A stretch of DNA of 8,223 nucleotides from Acholeplasmataceae bacterium UBA5617 (lineage in GTDB: Bacteria > Bacillota_I > Bacilli_A > Acholeplasmatales > Acholeplasmataceae). Positions 1 to 6,118 of the stretch are shown piece after piece (the first letter of the stretch is position 1; each line of letters opens with the position of its first letter). Made by a program: the position numbers and the translations under genes. Below the pieces are notes generated by a model. That model was not told the DNA's origin and did no database searches. It saw only the letters and a program-made list of their open reading frames with translations. The stretch covers positions 1 through 8,223 of the forward strand of contig DIKN01000109.1 of the NCBI GenBank assembly GCA_002424575.1, given 5' to 3'.

Positions 1-489
1 AGCAACGGGGTTATCGTTCCATCCGCCAGCTTGGTCAACGTTTTCTTCAACAAATGGTGGAATATAAAGTGTATCTGGAGTTAAATTGTCAAACTTGCCA
101 GATTCTGGGCTTTGTCCCCACCAATTGGGAATTTCGTCACCTGCATCAGTACGAATCATCTTAACAGTAAGATTGCCATCCAATACCTTTTCAACGCCAC
201 CAATCTTATATGTTACTGTCCAACCAGCTGCACCAGTAGGTAAAGTGATTTCGAGTAAATATAAGTATTTTGCGCCTTTGGTGTCATCAACGATTGACTT
301 AATTCTTTCGTCGTTACGTGCAATAGCAACCATCTTATAATCTTCGTTGCCAACTGCTCCACCCCAACCTGCAAACTGACCGGTAGCATAGTAATCGTGT
401 GCTTCATCAGCTAAAATTGTACCGCTAACGCAACCAACTAATGCAAATGCTCCGAATAATACGACTAACAATAATACGAGCTTTTTCAT
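1..489 (-). CDS. Unidentified secreted lipoprotein, 5' part only
   Basis: The frame starts at ATG 489-487 and stays open for 163 codons to the left edge, so the C-terminus is missing. The start follows an AAGGAGAG ribosome binding site (495-502) at 5 nt spacing. The protein begins MKK, then a hydrophobic stretch and the lipobox LVGC with Cys20, so it is very probably exported and lipid-anchored. The mature part starts with a Ser/Thr/Asp-rich linker followed by DYYATGQFAGWG (about 33-44). It then shows alternating beta-like segments (YLYLLEITL, WTVTYKI, LTVKMI) and many aromatics (W43, W97, W120, W121, W157). That pattern would suit a small beta-sandwich or carbohydrate-binding domain, but I do not recognise the family. 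It has its own promoter with a cre-like operator matching those of the maltodextrin genes. I infer a surface protein involved in starch or maltodextrin handling; the binding role is a guess. Confidence 0.85.
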   Translation of the reverse strand, partial: MKKLVLLLVVLFGAFALVGCVSGTILADEAHDYYATGQFAGWGGAVGNEDYKMVAIARNDERIKSIVDDTKGAKYLYLLEITLPTGAAGWTVTYKIGGVEKVLDGNLTVKMIRTDAGDEIPNWWGQSPESGKFDNLTPDTLYIPPFVEENVDQAGGWNDNPVA

Positions 490-494
490 TATAT

Positions 495-502
495 CTCTCC
501 TT
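495..502 (-). promoter_or_regulatory. Ribosome binding site of the lipoprotein gene
   Basis: On the minus strand this reads AAGGAGAG, 5 nt before ATG 489. It is a strong Shine-Dalgarno match and fixes the start of a gene whose end lies outside the window. Confidence 0.8.
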
Positions 503-511
503 TTTCTTTGA

Positions 512-525
512 AATAAGCGCTTTCA
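512..525. promoter_or_regulatory. cre/LacI-family operator at the lipoprotein promoter
   Basis: The plus strand reads AATAAGCGCTTTCA, matching 12 of 14 positions of the Bacillus CcpA consensus TGWAANCGNTNWCA; only the first two bases differ. The wider stretch 509-525 (TGAAATAAGCGCTTTCA) has TGAAA at one end and TTTCA at the other around the central AAGCGCTT. It shares one base with the -10 and covers the expected start site near 518, a position where a bound repressor would block transcription. The binding protein (CcpA or a MalR-type repressor) is inferred. Confidence 0.6.
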
Positions 526-554
526 TTATATCATTTTATGCAATACTTAATCAA
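525..554 (-). promoter_or_regulatory. Promoter of the lipoprotein gene
   Basis: On the minus strand the -35 is TTGATT (554-549, 4 of 6 to TTGACA), the spacer is 18 nt and the -10 is a perfect TATAAT (530-525). The predicted start near 518 gives a leader of about 29 nt. A dedicated promoter means this gene need not depend on read-through from the amylase operon upstream of it. Confidence 0.65.
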
Positions 555-579
555 TCATTTGTGATTTTATCACATGTGA
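555..579 (-). terminator. Hairpin after the amylase gene; weak terminator or operator
   Basis: This inverted repeat begins 6 nt past the amylase stop. The core is GTGAT (561-565), loop TTT, ATCAC (569-573). It extends outward with one mismatch (559/575) and one G-T pair (558/576) to 555/579. It is in the right place to end the malE-amylase transcript. However, it is AT-rich and has no run of T after it on the minus strand (TTGATTAAG follows), so it would be a poor intrinsic terminator. The core TGTGA-N5-TCACA (560-574) could instead be a dimer-binding site just upstream of the lipoprotein -35. Confidence 0.3.
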
Positions 580-584
580 AACCG

Positions 585-2177
585 TTATTTTATTATCACA
601 CTCGTCAATGGGCTCAGCGTTAAAATGGTTCCATTCAAACTTGTAGTGCCTTGACCAGCATAACCTCTCACCACCTGAAATGCTTGTGTGGTGTATAAAC
701 TTAAATCGATTTGGATTTCTGTTAATCCTGTATTATGGAATACACCGACCGTACTGTTTTGATACGTCGATAGAAATCCACCAAATGTGTGATAGTTTTC
801 GAAGAATAATGGTGTATAAACACCGCGTGCAATCTCGGGATTAGCTTCTCGGAGCAAAATCACTCTTTTATAATGATTGTAGATCGATGATGGTTCATTT
901 TTTTGATCGCTTACCGTTCCATTGGTTTGTCTTTCTCTGCTATAGCTTGATCCCACAGGATCCTTGACGGAATCGCGATCACCCCAAAGCATCGCTAAGC
1001 GACGATTGGCATCGGTATTTTCTGTACCACGACTACCTTTCATCCCGATTTCTTCACCATAATACAGAAAGGGTGTTCCAAATGTCCACAGATAAAGGTT
1101 TGCAGCCATCTGCATCCGACCATCAGGAACAGAAAGATAACCTGCTGCACGGTTCATATCATGGTTCGAGATAAATGGTTGCAAAATCGCATCCGCACGC
1201 ACTGAAGTGACGGTGTTACGGTATTGATTCAAATAATTGACAAATCCATTAACCGATTCCACGCTATTTGCGGTTTGAGCAATCACACCTTCTGATTGAG
1301 CCATGCCAAAATCGAAATTACTGAAGGGTTCATAATACATCGCAATTTGGATGTCAGGTGACCACGTTTCACCCACGACATAAGCGTTAGGTTTAATCTG
1401 ATAAACTTCATCCATGAACCAGTTCCAAAATTCAATATTTTTGTCGTGTTCATTCAAATAGACATATTTGGTCGCATCCAAACGAAATCCAGAAACACCT
1501 AAATCAAACCAAAATTGAAGAATGGATACAATCTCTTGACGCACGAGTGCACTGTCCATGTTGAGTTCTGGCATCTGATCGGAGAAATTGCCTTCGTAGA
1601 AGAGATTTCCCTCAAAGGGATAATAACGTCTACCTGCAATCTTTTCTTCTTCTGTGACCAGTGTATAATACTCTAAATAGGGTGAATTCATGTTGCCATC
1701 TTTCACTGCTTGTCGCGCGGTTCTAAACCAATCATGATAAACACTGGTATGGTTGAGGACAAGGTCAATGATGATGTTGATACCACGTTCACTCGCTTTT
1801 TGTGTCAGTTCTTCAAAGTCTTCAAGTGTTCCATAGGAAGGATCAACCGATTTGTAATCACGAACATCGTATTTATGATAACTCGGGGACTTCATGATGG
1901 GCATGAGCCATAATCCTGTTACACCTAAACTTTTTCCTGATGAAAAGTCGCCATCGTTTAAATAATCTAAGCGGTTGATAATCCCACGTAGGTCACCGAT
2001 ACCATCTTTGTTCGAGTCTGAAAAAGCACCCACAAATATTTCATAATAGACGCGATACAAATCATCGTTTTGCTCGATGGCTATACCATCAAGTTTGACT
2101 TCATATTCCCTCGGTTTGCACGAAGATAGCCCGAATAAGAACCCGAGGATGATAAAACATAATACGATTTTTTTCAT
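585..2177 (-). CDS. GH13 alpha-amylase, surface lipoprotein
   Basis: An endo-acting glycoside hydrolase for alpha-1,4-glucans, predicted to sit on the outer face of the cell membrane. Residues 1-20 are a lipoprotein signal peptide ending in LSSC (Cys20). The catalytic barrel starts near 41 (YRVYYEIFVGAF), with a calcium-type loop DSNKDGIGDL at 54-63. All GH13 motifs are present: region I DLVLNH 138-143, region V MPELN 202-206, region II GFRLDATK with nucleophile D234, region III E270 (VVGETW), and region IV SNHD with D340. Domain B spans about 100-205 and a short beta domain C fills the last 90 residues. There is no binding module. At 530 aa it is normal for a compact bacterial alpha-amylase; lipoprotein amylases of this build are known, for example Thermotoga AmyA. 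The start lies 3 nt after the malG stop, with GAAAGG (2185-2190) 7 nt upstream, so it ends the malEFG operon. Alternative activities (neopullulanase, 4-alpha-glucanotransferase) cannot be excluded from motifs alone. Confidence 0.93.
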   Translation of the reverse strand: MKKIVLCFIILGFLFGLSSCKPREYEVKLDGIAIEQNDDLYRVYYEIFVGAFSDSNKDGIGDLRGIINRLDYLNDGDFSSGKSLGVTGLWLMPIMKSPSYHKYDVRDYKSVDPSYGTLEDFEELTQKASERGINIIIDLVLNHTSVYHDWFRTARQAVKDGNMNSPYLEYYTLVTEEEKIAGRRYYPFEGNLFYEGNFSDQMPELNMDSALVRQEIVSILQFWFDLGVSGFRLDATKYVYLNEHDKNIEFWNWFMDEVYQIKPNAYVVGETWSPDIQIAMYYEPFSNFDFGMAQSEGVIAQTANSVESVNGFVNYLNQYRNTVTSVRADAILQPFISNHDMNRAAGYLSVPDGRMQMAANLYLWTFGTPFLYYGEEIGMKGSRGTENTDANRRLAMLWGDRDSVKDPVGSSYSRERQTNGTVSDQKNEPSSIYNHYKRVILLREANPEIARGVYTPLFFENYHTFGGFLSTYQNSTVGVFHNTGLTEIQIDLSLYTTQAFQVVRGYAGQGTTSLNGTILTLSPLTSVIIK

Positions 2178-2180
2178 GAA

Positions 2181-3083
2181 TTAACCTTTCACTGCTCCTG
2201 CGGTGACACCTTCGACGTAATATTTTTGCATCGAAAGGAAGAGTGCGACAATCGGTATCGCAACGATCACACTACCCGCAGCAAACATGGTAAATCGATT
2301 GGGGTCTACCGTGGATTGTGACCCATAGAGCATGGAATATAATCCCACAGCGACCGTATGCAATTCGGGGTTTGTTTCCCCCAAGATGACCCTGGCGAAA
2401 ATAAAGTCCATCCATGGCCCAGTAAAGGATAGTAACGCTGTGTAGATGATGATCGGTTTTGAAAGTGGTAATATGATTTTCTTAAAAATTTGGAAATTGG
2501 TTGCACCATCGAGCCGTGCTGATTCCAAAAGTGAGTTGGGTATCAGATCAAAGAAACCTTTCGCGACATAAAATCCCAACCCTGCCCCTGCAGAATATGC
2601 CAAAATGAGGGCAAACAGTGTTTGTGTCAAATTCATTGCCTTTAAGATGTAATAAATAGCGATAATGGACATAAACCCTGGGAACATACCTAAAATGAGG
2701 GCGATATTTAAAAATGATTTTCTCGCTTTAAACTTCAATTTACTCATGACATAAGCCACTGACAAGGTGAGTGCTGTTGAAATGACAAACGAGATGGATG
2801 AGACAAAGAGTGTATTCATAAACCAACGTGGGAACATGGTATTGTTGAATAAATTGATAAAATTATCAAACCCAATAGCTTTGGGGAAATAATTCGATAC
2901 GACAATACCAATCAATTGTCCTTGGTCGTTTCTCTCCGTGCGGAATGCACTCAAGATGATCCATAAAACGGGATACAACCAGATGATGGACATGATGACT
3001 AAGGTGACATAACCAGAGATAGTCGAGAGTTGCTCTTGACGTTTGACGCTTTTGAATTTGGGCTTAGCATCGAAATTTCTCAT
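2181..3083 (-). CDS. malG: Maltodextrin ABC transporter permease, MalG type
   Basis: Inner-membrane permease that pairs with the MalF-like protein encoded just upstream to form the maltodextrin channel. The 300 aa length is typical for MalG. About six membrane segments are visible (roughly 24-46, 90-112, 124-146, 152-174, 208-228, 266-285). The ABC-permease EAA loop is clear at about 186-206 (LESARLDGATNFQIFKKI), the site that contacts the ATPase. The C-terminus YYVEGVTAGAVKG is the characteristic MalG tail. The start ATG overlaps the malF stop (ATGA), with GAGGAGG (3091-3097) 7 nt upstream inside malF, so translation is probably coupled. No gene for the ATPase follows; the amylase does. Confidence 0.93.
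   Translation of the reverse strand: MRNFDAKPKFKSVKRQEQLSTISGYVTLVIMSIIWLYPVLWIILSAFRTERNDQGQLIGIVVSNYFPKAIGFDNFINLFNNTMFPRWFMNTLFVSSISFVISTALTLSVAYVMSKLKFKARKSFLNIALILGMFPGFMSIIAIYYILKAMNLTQTLFALILAYSAGAGLGFYVAKGFFDLIPNSLLESARLDGATNFQIFKKIILPLSKPIIIYTALLSFTGPWMDFIFARVILGETNPELHTVAVGLYSMLYGSQSTVDPNRFTMFAAGSVIVAIPIVALFLSMQKYYVEGVTAGAVKG
2185..2190 (-). promoter_or_regulatory. Ribosome binding site of the amylase gene, inside malG
   Basis: On the minus strand this reads GAAAGG, within the last codons of malG and 7 nt before ATG 2177. It is weaker than the AGGAGG sites of its neighbours, and the malG stop (TAA, 2183-2181) lies in the spacer. Terminating malG ribosomes are therefore placed to restart on the amylase (translational coupling, inferred). 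Confidence 0.55.
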
Positions 3084-4555
3084 TGGAACGCCTCCTCTTC
3101 TTTGTAGGCTTTACTCTTGCGATATGATAACAATGTACCGGTTGCAGTAATTAAGAATGTAAAGATACCGATGACAGATCCCATGTTGTACTCATTTTCA
3201 TCGATGGTTAATTTATAGAGCCATGTGACCAAGAGATCGGTCGATCCAGCTTTATAACCACCACCAACCGATGGTCCACCACCCGTGAGGAGATAAATGA
3301 TGTTGAAACTTGTGATATTGCCCACAAATGATGTGATCAGATACGGTGTTGTCACAAACACAATATAGGGGATAGTGATGGATAGAAATGCTTGTCGTTT
3401 GGTAGCACCATCAATTTGAGCTGCTTCATATAGGTCCGTTGGAATGTTGAGTAAGATCCCCGATGTCATCAGCATGGTGTATGGAATACCTACCCAAAGG
3501 TTAATGAATAAAATGGATGCACGTGCTGTCATGGGGTTTTGTGCTGTTCCTAAGAAGGAAATCGGAGAATTTGTTAATCCCATGGTAATCAATAAGTTAT
3601 TGATTGGACCATACTCTGACAAAATGCTTCTTACGGCGAGTAAAGAAATGAATTGAGGTATTGCAATGGTCAGAATAAAGACGGTACGCCATACTTTTTT
3701 GAGCTTAATCGTCTTTTTATTAATTAATAAAGCTAATAAGATACCCGCAATATAGTTTGAAAATGTCGCAAAGAATGCCCATATTAACGTCCAACTTAAC
3801 ACGGGGAAGAAACGGACTGCAACTTCACCCTGCCCAGTAAAGACGGTTTTGAAGTTTTCAAATCCAACCCAGTCAAATAAGACTTGACCTGCGGGATGTT
3901 GCGAGTCAAAATTGGTAAATGCGATAAGTATCATGAAGACAGTTGGCAAAATCGTGAAAACGATGACACCTAAAATGGCTGGTGTTAACATCGTGACATG
4001 GAATCGACTATCGAAAAGTTCTGCTAAATCTTCTTTAAAACTCAGTACTTTTTTGCCTTCTCTAATCAAAAGGTCATTCGCATATGCACTCGAAATATTG
4101 GATGAATATGCGGCAATAAAAATTCCAATAATACCAAGTGTCACCACACCAAAAAGCATCATCAACATCGAGTTGTCGGTAGGCGTAAAGACGTCACCTT
4201 CAACAGTACCAAGCGTCACTAAATTGCGCAAGGCTTGAAAACCGATCGGTGTTCGGTTGACGGTTGGTGATGTGATCAACACAAACAAAAAGCCAACTTG
4301 AATAAATAAATAAATGAATCCTTTGATGATTTGTCCGCGTGCAAATTGACCAACACCCATGATCACATGCGCAATCTTCGTAAAAATGCTGCTATCCATG
4401 AAGCGTTTACCAAAGCGAACTGCTCTTTTCTTCACACCTAAAACAAAGCGCTTAAGGCCACGGAAAATTCCGTAGCCAAAGTCTTTGAATGATTTAAGGA
4501 TGGAGGAAAAGAATTTTTGAACCCTTCCTTGCATTGAAGCATGTCGATCGTTCAT
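3080..4555 (-). CDS. malF: Maltodextrin ABC transporter permease, MalF type, with long N-terminal extension
   Basis: Partner of MalG in maltodextrin import. The conserved permease core begins near 185 (TPAILGVIVFTILPTVF). The EAA loop is at about 375-395 (DLYEAAQIDGATKRQAF), followed by the MalF-typical ITSFNIIYLLTGGGP at 414-428. The first 180 residues are an extension. Positions 1-60 are basic and amphipathic with many Lys, Arg and Phe. Two added hydrophobic segments follow (about 76-96 and 130-150), and then a charged linker containing LLIREGKKVLSFKEDL. Such extensions are known in some MalF proteins of Bacillota and acholeplasmas, but their role is unclear to me. The E. coli MalF extra loop is periplasmic and not comparable in composition. 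The start is secure: GAGGAGG (4561-4567) lies 5 nt before ATG. The gene sits 28 nt after malE and ends in TGA overlapping malG, which shows that TGA is a stop in this organism. Confidence 0.93.
   Translation of the reverse strand: MNDRHASMQGRVQKFFSSILKSFKDFGYGIFRGLKRFVLGVKKRAVRFGKRFMDSSIFTKIAHVIMGVGQFARGQIIKGFIYLFIQVGFLFVLITSPTVNRTPIGFQALRNLVTLGTVEGDVFTPTDNSMLMMLFGVVTLGIIGIFIAAYSSNISSAYANDLLIREGKKVLSFKEDLAELFDSRFHVTMLTPAILGVIVFTILPTVFMILIAFTNFDSQHPAGQVLFDWVGFENFKTVFTGQGEVAVRFFPVLSWTLIWAFFATFSNYIAGILLALLINKKTIKLKKVWRTVFILTIAIPQFISLLAVRSILSEYGPINNLLITMGLTNSPISFLGTAQNPMTARASILFINLWVGIPYTMLMTSGILLNIPTDLYEAAQIDGATKRQAFLSITIPYIVFVTTPYLITSFVGNITSFNIIYLLTGGGPSVGGGYKAGSTDLLVTWLYKLTIDENEYNMGSVIGIFTFLITATGTLLSYRKSKAYKEEEAFQ
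3091..3097 (-). promoter_or_regulatory. Ribosome binding site of malG, inside malF
   Basis: On the minus strand this reads GAGGAGG, 7 nt before the malG ATG and within the last malF codons. It confirms the overlapping start at 3083 and indicates coupled translation of the two permease subunits. Confidence 0.8.
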
Positions 4556-4583
4556 AGTATCCTCCTCAATCGGGTCGAGTTAA

Positions 4584-5918
4584 TTATTTATTTCCGGTCT
4601 TCCAAATGTTTTCGACGAGTTGAAGTTGTGCCTTGATTGCGTCAAAAGAAGTGAACAGACCTGTTGTCGTACCGCTCTTATTTTCTAAGATTTCAAGAAT
4701 TAAGTCGGGACCACCCTTTGAATAATAGTAGAAATTAAAACGGTTATCAAATCCAAAGGGTTGTGGGATACCGTGTTCGAACATTTCGATCTGTGCTGAT
4801 GCTAACTTCGCTTCGAGTGAATCACCTGTCATCGAATCAAATTCAACCGCTGCATTTTTGTATGCTGGCAAGTTTTGAACAGCAATATATGATTGTTCTT
4901 GAACTTCTTTGCTTGAAAGATATTTCACAATGTCTTGAATGTATTCTTGATATTTAGAATTCTTCTTCATGACAAACATCTTCGCATCAGCAAATGTTCC
5001 TGATTGGAATTGTGTACCCGCTGTCACACTACCATAGGCATCCTGAGATGTAATGGTAAATGTTGGAAGTTTAACGATACCAAGTTTACTACCAAGTGCA
5101 GAAACTGCAGCATTATAATGCCATGCACCAGAAATGACGGATAGCGAAATGCCATCCTTTAATTCGATTTGCCATCCGGAATCGGTTGGACGTTTAGGAC
5201 CGTTCGCATGTGTAAAGAAACGTTGACCCCATTTCATGACAGATACCATATCATCACCGGTAACAAAGTTCTGTTGAATGTCGCCACCTTGATAAAGTTT
5301 TAAAGATGACGTTCCAGTTTGAACATTGGTTGCTAACAGTAAGAACGAGTTATTAAAACCATCGGTACCTGTTAACGATAAAGCTTGTTTGTTGGCTGCA
5401 ATCGCAGCTTCCAAGATGCCTTCCCAAGTTTGGACTTGAGTTTCACTGATCAGATCTTTGTTGTAATAGAGCACAAGTGATTGTGCAATGTATGGCACAC
5501 CAAATGTATAGATTTGACCACCGACACTACCTTTGATAACATTTTTAAATGTATCGGGATTGTCGTTTTCAATTTGAGCAAGTAATCCTGCATCAGTCAC
5601 AGGAGCAATACTGCTTGAACCAGCAATTAACTTACCTAAATTGTCGTGAGCGACTGTAAATATATCAGGTCCAGCCTCTGTATCTTCTAAGTATGTCGCT
5701 GCTGCAGAACCTGTATCTGCACCTTTCACTAAGATGGTGTGGGGAAATGCTTCACCATTTTCTTCTTCGTACTTCACAAGATAATCTTCAATGACACCTT
5801 GGTAAAATTCAACCGATTCGGTACCTACCCAGATGGTCAATGGAGCATCTTTTTTACATCCGATTAACATCACAGCAGATGCCAAAATCAAAAGTAAAAA
5901 TATTAGTTTTTTATTCAT
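4584..5918 (-). CDS. malE: Maltodextrin-binding lipoprotein (family 1 solute-binding protein)
   Basis: Extracellular receptor that delivers maltose or maltodextrins to the MalFG permease. Residues 1-21 are a lipoprotein signal peptide ending LIGC (Cys21), which suits a cell with no outer membrane. The mature protein starts with a beta strand, LTIWVGTES (27-35). GPDIFTVAHDNLGKLIAG (83-100) aligns with E. coli MalE GPDIIFWAHDRFGGYAQSG. TFGVPYIAQSLVLYYNKDL (138-156) corresponds to MalE YPIAVEALSLIYNKDL, and VISGAWHYN (261-269) followed by KLPTF (283-287) to MalE INGPWAW and LPTF. The 444 aa length is slightly above the usual size. The start is supported by AAGGAGAGG (5924-5932) 5 nt upstream. 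It is the first gene of the operon, 28 nt before malF, behind a promoter whose -35 is covered by a LacI-type operator. The exact ligand (maltose or longer chains) cannot be read from sequence. Confidence 0.92.
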   Translation of the reverse strand: MNKKLIFLLLILASAVMLIGCKKDAPLTIWVGTESVEFYQGVIEDYLVKYEEENGEAFPHTILVKGADTGSAAATYLEDTEAGPDIFTVAHDNLGKLIAGSSSIAPVTDAGLLAQIENDNPDTFKNVIKGSVGGQIYTFGVPYIAQSLVLYYNKDLISETQVQTWEGILEAAIAANKQALSLTGTDGFNNSFLLLATNVQTGTSSLKLYQGGDIQQNFVTGDDMVSVMKWGQRFFTHANGPKRPTDSGWQIELKDGISLSVISGAWHYNAAVSALGSKLGIVKLPTFTITSQDAYGSVTAGTQFQSGTFADAKMFVMKKNSKYQEYIQDIVKYLSSKEVQEQSYIAVQNLPAYKNAAVEFDSMTGDSLEAKLASAQIEMFEHGIPQPFGFDNRFNFYYYSKGGPDLILEILENKSGTTTGLFTSFDAIKAQLQLVENIWKTGNK

Positions 5919-5933
5919 GATTTCCTCTCCTTC

Positions 5934-5945
5934 ATTTCATGAAAT
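5934..5945. repeat. 12-bp perfect palindrome in the malE leader
   Basis: ATTTCATGAAAT is its own reverse complement and lies just after the predicted malE start site (near 5948). It could be an operator half-pair or chance in AT-rich DNA. It is too short and has no loop, so it is not a terminator. Confidence 0.3.
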
Positions 5946-5954
5946 TATGCCTTC

Positions 5955-5983
5955 ATTCTACCATCAATCCACATGTTATGCAA
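5955..5983 (-). promoter_or_regulatory. Promoter of the malE-malF-malG-amylase operon
   Basis: On the minus strand the -35 is TTGCAT (5983-5978, 3 of 6), the spacer is exactly 17 nt and the -10 is TAGAAT (5960-5955, 5 of 6). The predicted start near 5948 gives a leader of about 30 nt. The weak -35 is overlapped by the operator at 5979-5992. Confidence 0.6.
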
Positions 5984-5992
5984 GCGTTTACG
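5979..5992. promoter_or_regulatory. LacI-family operator (MalR/CcpA type) at the malE promoter
   Basis: The plus strand reads TGCAAGCGTTTACG, matching 12 of 14 positions of the cre consensus. Its core GCAAGCGTTTAC also resembles the symmetric LacI-family operator GTAAACGTTTAC (10 of 12) and the streptococcal MalR site type GCAAACGTTTGC. It covers most of the malE -35 and lies between the two divergent promoters, a position suited to repression of malE. Whether CcpA or a dedicated maltose regulator binds is inference. Confidence 0.6.
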
Positions 5993-6006
5993 CGCACGTG
6001 TAGTAG

Positions 6007-6035
6007 TTTACTTTTTAAGCATTTTATAGTATGAT
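6007..6035 (+). promoter_or_regulatory. Promoter of the pullulanase gene
   Basis: The -35 is TTTACT (6007-6012, 4 of 6), the spacer is 17 nt and the -10 is TATGAT (6030-6035, 5 of 6). The expected start near 6042 gives a leader of about 77 nt in which I see no strong hairpin. It is back to back with the malE promoter, with 23 nt between the two -35 boxes. Confidence 0.6.
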
Positions 6036-6048
6036 GAAAGCGATTTGA
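6035..6048. promoter_or_regulatory. cre-like operator over the pullulanase start site
   Basis: TGAAAGCGATTTGA matches 13 of 14 positions of the CcpA consensus TGWAANCGNTNWCA; only the C at position 13 is G. It abuts the -10 and covers the expected start, a classic position for catabolite repression. Its centre is 56 bp from the centre of the malE operator, about five helical turns. Confidence 0.65.
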
Positions 6049-6118
6049 ACATTTCTATTTGGGTGAAGTTTAAGTCTCAATTTACCGTAAAATGGGGATA
6101 AAGAGGAGAGGAAAAACA

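Noticed and set aside
86..623. Small plus-strand open frames at 86-340 and 441-623, and a minus-strand one at 213-407
   Set aside because: They lie over the lipoprotein gene, its promoter and the end of the amylase. They lack ribosome binding sites and look like low-complexity shadows; the lipoprotein frame has a lipobox and a strong start signal.
3080..3083. Possible Trp reading of TGA (Mycoplasma-type code)
   Set aside because: TGA ends malF exactly in an ATGA overlap with malG, and Trp codons throughout are TGG, so the standard bacterial code fits.
4556..4583. Attenuator or hairpin between malE and malF to lower permease levels
   Set aside because: The 28-nt gap has no convincing stem beyond a 3-4 bp CTC/GAG pairing that would involve the ribosome binding site.
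1710..4957. Small open frames opposite or within the amylase and transporter genes (1710-1913, 2306-2509, 3444-3656, 3912-4238, 4763-4957)
   Set aside because: Each is fully inside a well-supported gene and shows no recognisable protein features.
6045..6074. Second pullulanase promoter candidate, TTGAAC then TTTAAG with an 18-nt spacer
   Set aside because: The -10 match is poor and the upstream pair TTTACT/TATGAT with 17-nt spacing is better placed relative to the cre-like site.
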